Below are positions 8,301 to 16,800 of a stretch of 64,000 bases of DNA, piece after piece. A program made the translations under genes and the position numbers. The stretch is from Desertivirga brevis (GTDB taxonomy: Bacteria; Bacteroidota; Bacteroidia; Sphingobacteriales; Sphingobacteriaceae), in contig NZ_JAFEWF010000004.1 in the NCBI RefSeq assembly GCF_017355835.1, positions 1-64,000 on the forward strand, given 5' to 3'. Numbering within the stretch: the stretch's first letter is position 1; each line of letters opens with the position of its first letter. Below the pieces are notes generated by a model. It made no database searches. It saw only the letters and a list, made by a program, of their open reading frames with translations, and was not told the DNA's origin.

Positions 8301-9899
8301 ATGAAAATTTTAAAATACGCTATATTATCTTTTGCTGTTTTATCTTCTGTATCATGCAAGAAGTTTCTAACGGAAGATCCGGAGGGAATTTTAACCACCG
8401 ACCAGTATTATAAAACTCAGGCAGATGCCGTAAATGGAATAAATGCCATATATTTTTCTCTGAATCAAGGTGGAAGTACGCTTCAAACTCCATACAATAC
8501 CCTCTTTAATACGGGAATGAACATGGCCGATGATGATGAGGATCCAGGTCCAGGAGCAACGAATCCGGATGTTCGCTCCTTATCAGTGCAGGCTCACTCT
8601 TCAACCAATCTTCGTGTATATGAAATATGGCAACAGCATTATGCTACTATTCGAAGGGCGAACATCGCCATAGCAAAAATTCCTACGATTGAGTTCGACG
8701 CGAATCTTAAAGGACGATTAATTGGAGAAGCTAAATTTTTAAGGGGACTATACTATTTTAATTTGGTACGGTTATTTGGGGATATTCCTTTAATTACAGA
8801 ACCTCAGGATTTCATTAGGGCCTCCGACTATGCTATAGCTAAATCGCCTTCGACGGCAGTTTATCTTCAGATAGAGAAGGATTTAATTGAAGCAGGTGAC
8901 GCACTTCCTGTTTCTTACACTTCTCCTAACGTTGGTCGTGCTACTAAGGGTGCAGCGAAGGCTTTATTAGCTAAAGTATATCTTACCAAAGCCTCCTTAC
9001 CCTTGAATATCACATCTCATTATGCTGATGCTGTAAGAGTTGCAGAAGAGGTTCTGTCTCCCACCGACGGGGGGACTGGTAACTTCGGGTACGACCTCTT
9101 TGATAATTATGCTGATGCTTTCTTGCCTGCTACAAAAAACGGGAAAGAGCACATTTTCTCTGCGCAATTTAAGTCGAACTCCCAATCTCAGGGAAATAAC
9201 GAAAATCCACGTGCTATCATGAGTAATATTCCCGGTCTTACGGGTATTTATGCTCATATGACTCGCTTTTATACTGTTGGTACTGATAAGTTTTACAGTA
9301 TCTTTAAATTGTATCAACCGAACGATAAGCGCCGGGATGTAACATTTGTCACTCGTTATACAAGTCCTTCCAACGGAAACTTCTATTCCCTAGGTATTGA
9401 TGGTAAAGCTTATACCTACAAATCAACAGACCCTGCACCAACCGTTGAACTTGTTCCATTCTTCAATAAGTTCTGGGATCCGAATTCAACGGCAATTACG
9501 TCTGAGTCATCAGCTAACGTACCTATTATCCGGTATTCTGATCTATTACTGATTCATGCAGAAGCTGAGAATGAACTAAACGGCCCAACAACAAAGGCAT
9601 TCAAGTCGCTTAACAGAGTAAGAAAAAGAGCAGGTTTACCTGACCTCAGTCTTACTACCACCCCAGATAAAAATACATTTCGGGAGGCGGTGTACTTGGA
9701 CCGCCGTCTGGAACTGGTCTACGAATATCAGCGCTGGTTCGACCTTATCCGTCAGAAAGATGCTAATGGGAATTCAACTTTCGTAGCGAATCTTCATATG
9801 GTTGGCAAAACCAATGCAAGGGAAAAACATCGATTGTATCCTATTCCACAATCAGAAATTGACAATAATCCTTTGCTTACACAAAACCCTGGCTGGTAG
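8301..9899 (+). CDS. SusD/RagB family substrate-binding lipoprotein
   Basis: This is a 532-residue surface lipoprotein. The start chosen is the ATG at 8301 (MKILKYAILSF), because it opens a proper lipoprotein signal with lipobox LSSVSC. An upstream in-frame ATG at 8244 would add 19 residues that spoil the signal. The body shows SusD hallmarks: GEAKFLRGLYYFNLVRLFGDIPL, GRATKGAAKALLAKVYL and the C-terminal EYQRWFDLIRQ and LYPIPQSEIDNNPLLTQNPGW. It caps the SusC barrel upstream and binds the same ligand. The ligand class is inferred from the sulfatase operon. Confidence 0.9.
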   Translation: MKILKYAILSFAVLSSVSCKKFLTEDPEGILTTDQYYKTQADAVNGINAIYFSLNQGGSTLQTPYNTLFNTGMNMADDDEDPGPGATNPDVRSLSVQAHSSTNLRVYEIWQQHYATIRRANIAIAKIPTIEFDANLKGRLIGEAKFLRGLYYFNLVRLFGDIPLITEPQDFIRASDYAIAKSPSTAVYLQIEKDLIEAGDALPVSYTSPNVGRATKGAAKALLAKVYLTKASLPLNITSHYADAVRVAEEVLSPTDGGTGNFGYDLFDNYADAFLPATKNGKEHIFSAQFKSNSQSQGNNENPRAIMSNIPGLTGIYAHMTRFYTVGTDKFYSIFKLYQPNDKRRDVTFVTRYTSPSNGNFYSLGIDGKAYTYKSTDPAPTVELVPFFNKFWDPNSTAITSESSANVPIIRYSDLLLIHAEAENELNGPTTKAFKSLNRVRKRAGLPDLSLTTTPDKNTFREAVYLDRRLELVYEYQRWFDLIRQKDANGNSTFVANLHMVGKTNAREKHRLYPIPQSEIDNNPLLTQNPGW

Positions 9900-9959
9900 T
9901 AAACTAAATCTAAATACCAGGTTGGAAAACTCGTTCCGCCTGCATAAAATAGGAGTATT

Positions 9960-10376
9960 ATGAAAGTTGTCAAACTATTAATTGTGTTGCTATCTGTTTC
10001 GGCATTCGCATTTGCCCAAACCTCGCATCGGACTTATAATCAGAAAAGCCCTTATACGATTGAAGTAGATCAAACAAACCGCAAGGAAATACTGAGAGAA
10101 CTTGAAGAAGGAAAGGCTTTTCTGATCGATGTGCGGACACCTGAAGAATACCGTGAAAAACATCTTAGAAATGCCCGGAACATTGATTTCAGGTCAAAAG
10201 ATTTTGCGGCTAAAATAGGGCAGCTTGATAAAAGTAAAAAAGTATACCTCTATTGTCGCTCTGGCAATAGAAGTGGTCAGGCAAGAGATTCTCTAATCAG
10301 TTTAGGCTATTCCTACAGCTATAATATCGGAGCGCTGGATAGTATAGTCGACAAAGGATTTCCAGTAGCCAGGTAA
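9960..10376 (+). CDS. periplasmic rhodanese-like sulfurtransferase
   Basis: This 138-residue single-domain rhodanese has a Sec signal peptide (about 1-19, AFAFAQ). The domain shows FLIDVRTPEEYREKHLRNARNI and an active-site loop YCRSGNRSGQA with the catalytic cysteine at position 99, so it should be able to carry a persulfide. Rhodaneses move sulfane sulfur between thiols; an exported one could handle sulfur released outside the cytoplasm. It follows SusD by 60 nt and precedes a rhodanese-thioredoxin fusion, which could be its redox partner. The exact donor and acceptor are unknown. Confidence 0.85.
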   Translation: MKVVKLLIVLLSVSAFAFAQTSHRTYNQKSPYTIEVDQTNRKEILRELEEGKAFLIDVRTPEEYREKHLRNARNIDFRSKDFAAKIGQLDKSKKVYLYCRSGNRSGQARDSLISLGYSYSYNIGALDSIVDKGFPVAR

Positions 10377-10474
10377 ACCTTAAAGCTACGTTTGATCGCT
10401 AGGGAAATTGTATGAGTTCAACTATTTCTTTAAAGACTAACAATATGATATTTAAGAAAATCAATCACATTACC

Positions 10475-11215
10475 ATGAAAAAGACAAAAACTTTAATCCT
10501 TCTGGCTTTACTAGCAGTAGCTGGAGCAAATGCGCAAACAAGTTCACAAGAACTGCCGCTAACTTTATCGGAAGTGGCTATAAAGGCAAAATCAGATGGT
10601 GCACAGATTATTGATGCGAGAACACCAGAAGAGTTTTCTCAAAATCATTTAAAAGGAGCTGTGAACATAAATGCAGCTATTTCCGGCTACGAAAAAGACT
10701 TAGAAAAGCTTTCTAAAGAAAAATCAACAATAGTGTACTCTATTGCTAATGGCCGTAGTGTTTCTCTCGCAAAGGAATTAAGACAAAAAGGATTCAAAGA
10801 AGTGTTGGTATTGCCTGGAGGTATTAGCAATTGGATCGGGGCAGGTTACCCAATAGTGAATAATACGAAGAAGGGGGTAGCTATCAATTCTGATCAATTT
10901 AATACTCTTACAGCTTCTTCTGACCTGGTTCTGGTAGACTTCGGTTCTAAATATTGTGGTGCCTGCAGGAAGCTAGTCCCTGTTCTAGACTCTCTTGAAA
11001 AGCAGCAGGGATTTGCAGCGAGGGTGCTGAAGATCGAAGCATACGACAATACCGAGCTCCTGAAGAATCTAAAGGTGAGTCAGCTACCCACCCTTGTACT
11101 TTATAAAAATGGAAAAGAAGTTTGGAAGAAACCAGGGCAGTCTACCACAAGCGAAATTGGTAAGGTGGTTGATTCCTATCAAAGGAAATCCGGAGTAGCA
11201 AACGCAGGTAAATAG
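10475..11215 (+). CDS. rhodanese-thioredoxin fusion with a Ser in place of the rhodanese Cys
   Basis: This 246-residue secreted protein starts at the ATG at 10475 (MKKTKTLILLALLAVAGANAQ, a clean signal peptide); the in-frame ATG at 10412 would bury it. Residues about 28-128 are a rhodanese domain (IIDARTPEEFSQNHLKGA, LPGGISNWIGAGYP), but the loop reads VYSIANGRS, so the expected catalytic Cys is Ser89. Residues about 135-235 are a thioredoxin domain with active site C161-G-A-C164 and the cis-proline segment SQLPTLVLYKNG. It probably works as a thiol reductase with a binding-only rhodanese module, possibly recycling the neighbouring catalytic rhodanese. That partnership is inferred from adjacency. 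Confidence 0.85.
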   Translation: MKKTKTLILLALLAVAGANAQTSSQELPLTLSEVAIKAKSDGAQIIDARTPEEFSQNHLKGAVNINAAISGYEKDLEKLSKEKSTIVYSIANGRSVSLAKELRQKGFKEVLVLPGGISNWIGAGYPIVNNTKKGVAINSDQFNTLTASSDLVLVDFGSKYCGACRKLVPVLDSLEKQQGFAARVLKIEAYDNTELLKNLKVSQLPTLVLYKNGKEVWKKPGQSTTSEIGKVVDSYQRKSGVANAGK

Positions 11216-11247
11216 CAACGAATTCTCAACTCTCAATATCAAATACA

Positions 11248-13146
11248 GTGAAAAGATTAATTACATTAACCACATTAGCAGCAGGCTTAAGTACATCCCA
11301 AGTCTTTGCTCAAAACATTTCCCAACAACAGGAGCCTTTTAAAGGAGTTGTTGGGCGAACCCTGGCAGAATCAAAAGAGAACTGGGTTGAACCAATTAAG
11401 GCACCTGCGGGGGCACCAAACATTTTATGGATCCTGTTGGATGACGTTGGGTTCGGTGGAACGAGCACATTTGGCGGACTTATAAATACTCCTACGTTTG
11501 ATGAGTTGGCCAACAACGGCCTTCGTTTTACCAACTTCCATACTACCGCGATTTGTGCGCCTACCCGGGCGGCATTATTGACAGGGCGTAATTCATCATC
11601 AGTACATATGAGCGGTTTTGCGCATACCCGTATGTCTGCCGGATTCCCAGGTTGGGACGGCCGAATCCCTTCTGATAAGGGAACTGCGGCGGAAATCCTT
11701 CGTGAAAGTGGCTACAACACATTTGCTGTTGGAAAATATGGACTAACTCCTGATGAGGACGCGACAGATGCAGGGCCGTTCGACCGCTGGCCTTCAGGAA
11801 AAGGATTTGACCATTTCTTCGGATTCCTGGGCTCTGCTACCGATCAATACAAGCCGGATCTGGTTGAAGATAATGCTCACGTAACTCCTGATGGCCGTCA
11901 CTTAAACGATCAGATCACCGATAAAGCTATCAGCTACATAAAACGCCAGCAGGCTGCTAAATCAGGAAAGCCTTTCTTTCTTTATTATGCTCCTGGAGCC
12001 ACACATTCCCCTCACCAGGTTCCGGATCAATGGAGAGATCTCTATAAAGGGAAATTCGACAAGGGCTGGGATGTCTTCCGTCAGGAGATCTTTGCTAATC
12101 AGAAAAAGAAGGGTATTATCCCCGCTAATACTATCCTTCCAGACCGTAACCCTAATATTCCGGCATGGGATAAGTTAAACGACAAGCAGAAAAAAGTGTA
12201 CGCTCGCTTTATGGAGGTATACGCCGCATACCTTACCTATACAGATCATGAGGTAGGGCGTTTAACCGGATATTTGAAAGAGGCTGGATTATTAGAGAAT
12301 ACCTTGGTGTTCGTTATTATTGGTGATAATGGTGCAAGTAAAGAGGGAACGCCGAACGGAGTAATTAATAAAGGTTATACTTCAGTTGCCAATAACTCGA
12401 CAGCACCTGCAAAGCCCTTAACGGAAGTGGAGTTATTGGAGTACAATTTCGCTAATATCAATAAGATAGGCACTCCAGAAAATACTGTAGGTAATTATCC
12501 TTTAGGCTGGGCTCAAGCCTTAAACACTCCTTTTAAAGCCTGGAAACAAGATGCCAATTCAGAAGGAGGAACACGGAATCCTCTAATAGTACACTATCCA
12601 AAAGGAATTAAGGACAAAGGAACTCTCCGTACGCAATATAGCCACCTTATTGATGTGCTACCTACAACGCTCGAGTATATTGGCCTTAAAAATCCAGATT
12701 ATATTCGTGGCATCAAGCAGGATACCCTGCAGGGAACATCTTTGGTGTATACTTTCGATAATCCAAAAGCTGCAAGCCGTCACTCTATCCAGCATTACTA
12801 TATTTTCGGAGCCCGTTCAATTTATAAAGACGGTTGGAAAGCAGGATTGTCTTACAATAGAAATGGAATTTTAGGAACTCCTGATCCTAAAAAAGCCACT
12901 ATCCAGAAATATGGTGAAGGTACCTGGGAGCTATATAACCTGAACGAAGATTTTAACGAGCGTATAGACCTGGCGAAGAAGTATCCTCAAAAGTTGGAGG
13001 AGCTTAAAGCTTTATTTGATGTACAGGCTAAGAAATACAATTTATATCCGTATATCACCTGGGATGATGTAGTGAATAAAAGGATCCATCAAAAGCAACA
13101 GGAGCAGGCAAGCAATACAAGTATTGTAAAAGGAAATAACAAATAG
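11248..13146 (+). CDS. type I sulfatase (arylsulfatase family), secreted
   Basis: This 632-residue sulfatase starts at a GTG, which opens a good signal peptide (MKRLITLTTLAAGLSTSQVFAQ). The metal-binding LLDD (Asp65/66) and the formylglycine motif C103-A-P-T-R-A-A-L-L-T-G are intact, so Cys103 should be converted to formylglycine by a maturase encoded elsewhere. VIIGDNGAS and GGTRNPLIVHYP are later conserved sulfatase segments. The whole resembles the larger arylsulfatases of aerobic soil bacteria that free sulfate from esters. It closes the sulfur operon, 32 nt behind the rhodanese-thioredoxin gene. No polysaccharide lyase or glycosidase accompanies it, so sulfate acquisition rather than glycan breakdown is the likely purpose. 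Confidence 0.9.
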   Translation: MKRLITLTTLAAGLSTSQVFAQNISQQQEPFKGVVGRTLAESKENWVEPIKAPAGAPNILWILLDDVGFGGTSTFGGLINTPTFDELANNGLRFTNFHTTAICAPTRAALLTGRNSSSVHMSGFAHTRMSAGFPGWDGRIPSDKGTAAEILRESGYNTFAVGKYGLTPDEDATDAGPFDRWPSGKGFDHFFGFLGSATDQYKPDLVEDNAHVTPDGRHLNDQITDKAISYIKRQQAAKSGKPFFLYYAPGATHSPHQVPDQWRDLYKGKFDKGWDVFRQEIFANQKKKGIIPANTILPDRNPNIPAWDKLNDKQKKVYARFMEVYAAYLTYTDHEVGRLTGYLKEAGLLENTLVFVIIGDNGASKEGTPNGVINKGYTSVANNSTAPAKPLTEVELLEYNFANINKIGTPENTVGNYPLGWAQALNTPFKAWKQDANSEGGTRNPLIVHYPKGIKDKGTLRTQYSHLIDVLPTTLEYIGLKNPDYIRGIKQDTLQGTSLVYTFDNPKAASRHSIQHYYIFGARSIYKDGWKAGLSYNRNGILGTPDPKKATIQKYGEGTWELYNLNEDFNERIDLAKKYPQKLEELKALFDVQAKKYNLYPYITWDDVVNKRIHQKQQEQASNTSIVKGNNK

Positions 13147-13173
13147 ATCTTTCTAACAGATTACAAAAGACAG

Positions 13174-13289
13174 CCTGCTAGGGAATTCCTGATCCATCCT
13201 CATTTCAGGAAACGTAACGCCAATCTTCTACTTAGCAGGATTTTGCACCTTTGAGCTGCCGGTATCTCATTATTACTGGCACTCAAGGT
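13174..13289 (+). terminator. structured intergenic region after the sulfatase
   Basis: CCTGCTA (13174-13180) pairs with TAGCAGG (13233-13239), enclosing a smaller TTCCTGA/TCAGGAA hairpin (13186-13192 with 13205-13211) and followed by ATTTTG. A second strong but imperfect hairpin, arms 13247-13264 and 13274-13289, follows. Neither has a long T-run. They probably end the sulfur operon, but a structured RNA cannot be excluded. Confidence 0.45.
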
Positions 13290-13357
13290 GTCTTTCGCTC
13301 TAACGTATACCTCCCAGAATCCTGACATCAGCATTCTTAAAAGCACAAGTATGCTAA

Positions 13358-13543
13358 TTATTCCTGTCCTTCCAACTGATAAATATCGTATTTTTTCAAT
13401 GGGATCTTTTGAAGTTCATCCGCTGTGTTTATCCAAACCAGCTTTTTTTTAAGGTCTACGTCTACCACCATTGCAACTATTCCACTCCAAAGTATTAGGT
13501 CTTGTATTTTCGGAATGCGGGTATCGATTTTTATTAAGCTCAT
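13358..13543 (-). CDS. small hypothetical protein
   Basis: This is a 61-residue minus-strand frame starting MSLIKIDTRIPKIQDL, with alternating hydrophobic segments (LILWSGIVAMVVDVDL, KKLVWINTADEL) and a charged C-terminus. An in-frame ATG 63 nt further upstream adds an unlikely aromatic-rich tail. The composition looks like a real small beta-rich cytosolic protein, but I do not recognise a family and nothing nearby explains it. It lies between the converging sulfatase operon and the hybrid regulator gene. Confidence 0.4.
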   Translation of the reverse strand: MSLIKIDTRIPKIQDLILWSGIVAMVVDVDLKKKLVWINTADELQKIPLKKYDIYQLEGQE

Positions 13544-13701
13544 TAAACTATTGTGCGTGCCTGCAAAATTATAAAGATGTGGAAACATATAAAACTGCAC
13601 GAACAAATAGTTTAACCAAAGAAAAAGAAAATATTATGTATACAAGTTAATGCTGCTTGAAGATTCGATGCTTTATAAGAAAACGTGTTCTCTATTACAC
13701 A

Positions 13702-13734
13702 AAAAAGCCCTGATACTATGAGAGCACCAGGGCA
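13702..13734 (-). terminator. terminator of the hybrid two-component regulator gene
   Basis: Read on the minus strand, GCCCTG (13734-13729) pairs with CAGGGC (13713-13708), followed by six T (13707-13702). It lies about 120 nt after the stop of the regulator gene. Confidence 0.85.
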
Positions 13735-13851
13735 ACCTAAACCTTATCACAATTTGATGTTATAACGCGTATAACCTTGGATTGTTGTAGAAATTTTTAA
13801 AATTTCTATTATTATTTACTGTTATTTTTTTTAGCTCTGATAATCAGTTGT

Positions 13852-16800
13852 TTATTGTCGCTTAATGTCGTTAAGAAATTGCGACGGTGTTTTCCCAAAC
13901 TCCTTCTTAAAAGCTTTTGTAAAGTATGATTGAGTTTGGATACCAACGCGAAAAATCACATCTGAAAGGGGAACATCTTCATGGGTCATAATTTCTATCG
14001 CTTTCCGTAGTCTAATTGTTCTCACGAATTCACCTATAGATTGGCCAGTTATCGACTTGATCTTCTGATAAAGCTTCGTCCGGCTCATCCCAATCTCTTT
14101 ACACAGGAACTCGATATCAAGATCAGGATTAATTAATTGTGATTCAATGATCAAAAGAAGCTTATCTAAAAATTCTTTATCTTTCGATGTGTGTACAAGT
14201 TCTCTTACTTCAGCATGCCTATCTTGGGTATAATGCTCCTTCAATTTCTGTCTTTGAGAGAACAAGTTCTTTAAGGTGAGTTTAAGGAGTTGAATGCTGA
14301 TGGGCTTCGTAAAATAGTAATCCGCGCCTGACTCTACCCCTTCAATTTCGGATTGAAGAGTATTTTTTGCCGTAAGCATCATAAAAGGAATATGGCTTAT
14401 CTCCATTTCATTTTTTACCAGCTTACAGAATTTAATACCGTCCATATCGGGCATCATCACATCGCTGATAATCAGATCAGGAGAAACTTCTTTCGCTTTT
14501 AATAAACCTTCTCGACCATTTTTCGCTTCACTTATCTGGTATAAATCAATAAGACTGTCTTTCAAAAAGTTTCTAAGCTCCTCGTTGTCATCAACCAATA
14601 ACAAATGTTTGGTTTGATCTTCCTGCTTAATTGGTTCACCAGGCAATCTTATTGCTTCAACAAGGTAATTATCTTCTTTAAATTGTAAGCTCTCTAGTTT
14701 AACCTCAGGTTCATCGTTTTGAATTGTTTTCTTTTCATCTGCCTTATAATCTGTTGCCGATGAAGGGATCGCAACTATAATTTCGGTTCCCTGATGTCTT
14801 TCACTTGAAACGAAGATCTCACCCTTATGAAGGAAGGTTAAACTCTTTACGAAGGCCAAACCAACGCCCGAGCCAAGATGAGCATCTGCAATACGGTAAT
14901 ATCGTTGAAATAGATGTTGAATTGAATCTCTTGATATACCTATACCAGTATCAACAACACTAATATAAATGTACTCTCTTGCTTGAACATTGTTTTTCAA
15001 AATGTGAGTATTATGGTACTTAGGATTGAAAGTTGGCATCTGATCGAAAGTTCGAATTTCTATAGAACCTCCATCTGCGGTGTACTTGAAGGAATTATTG
15101 ATAAGATTTAAAAGGATTTTTTCCAATACCTGCCGGTCAAACAGAATATCTCTATTTATAGAGGTCTGAATGGTATACGTGATATTTCTTTCGGCTGCTG
15201 TGTTTTCAAAGTCTTCTGCAATTTCGGCTATAAATGCATCGAGATTACCTAGACTAGCTTTTAGTCGCAGCGCACCTGATTCAATTTTCCTGAAGTCCAT
15301 AAGCTCGTTGATCAGCCCCATTAGCCGGTTTGCATTTTTGTACATCACCTTATAATATTGTTTGAATCCACCGGTAGGATCGGGTTGCAGAAGCTTTTCC
15401 AAAGGACCAATGATTAAAGAAAGAGGAGTACGAAACTCGTGAGAGATATTAGTAAAAAACTGAAGCTGAACCTGCTGCATCTCTTCCCGCTTCTTCTCTT
15501 CCAGCTCTTTCAATTCCTGTAGCCTTCTAAAACTGAGATATTTATAGGCAGCAGTGAGAAGTAATGCAATAATTAATAAGCGGAACCACCAGGTTTCCCA
15601 GAAAGGTGGCTTAATAACCACTCTCAAATATGCTCCCTTAGTGTTCCAGACTCCGTCATTATTTGAGGCAATAACTCTAAACGTGTAGGAGCCAGGGTCA
15701 AGATTTGTATAGGTAGCCGTATGCTTACTCCCTACGTAGTTCCAATCATCATCAAACCCTTCCATTTTATAGGCATACTGGTTCTTGTCTGGTGATATAT
15801 AGTTAAGGGCAGCAAATTCGAAGGAGAAAACAGATTGATCGTAAGTAAGGCGCAGCTCTTTGGTTTCGCTTATGTGTTCCTGTAGTGGAGAGGTTTCAGC
15901 ACCTATAGCTACAGGTTTATTCGCTAATTGGAAATCAGTTAAAATAACGGGAGGAATCTGCCTGTTGAAGTTGATTTTAGCTGGATGAAATATGTTTAAA
16001 CCTTTATAACCTGAAAAATACAAATTCCCATTAAGGTCAATTGAACAGGCATTCATAAGAAATTCACTGCCCTGCAATCCATCTTTTACGCTGAAATTCC
16101 GAAATTCTTCCTTTTCGGGATTGAAGCAGGACAGCCCTTTATTAGTGCCCAGCCACAAATTCCCATAGGTGTCTTCGATAATACTCTTAATCACGTCGTT
16201 AGGCAGCCCGTCTTTCTGCGTATAAACACTGAAGGTTCCTTTTCTCCGGTCCATCAGATTCAATCCGTTTGATGTTCCTACCCAGAAACGGCCTTTTTTA
16301 TCTTCGAAAATACTGATAACAGTATTGTGACTGATTGATTTTAAGTCGCCTTTTTTATGGATATGATGATTGAAACTGTTTGTTCGAGGATTGTATTGTT
16401 CCAGTCCTCCGCCATCAGTGCCTATCCAAATTCTCCCTTGCCTATCCTCGAAAATGGTATAAACAAGGTCATTATTTAAACTCTTTGAATCTGCAGGTCT
16501 ATGTCGGTAATTGCTGAAATCTTTTGTCTTGTAATTAAAGCGACTAATTCCCATGTTCCAACCTCCACACCATACATTCTTATGCCTGTCAACAAGCACG
16601 GTGTTAAGTTCGTGACCTCCAATTGAATTCTTCTTTCCATTCTGGGGAAGATAGTGAGTGAATTTTTCAGTACGTTTATCAAAGAATGCCATGCCGCCAC
16701 GTCTGACAGCAAGAACAAGGGTGTCTTTATTGAATTCTTTTATAAAATAAATACCTACTTCGAACCGGCTTATGTTTGGATTGGGGTAGTATACGAAGTT

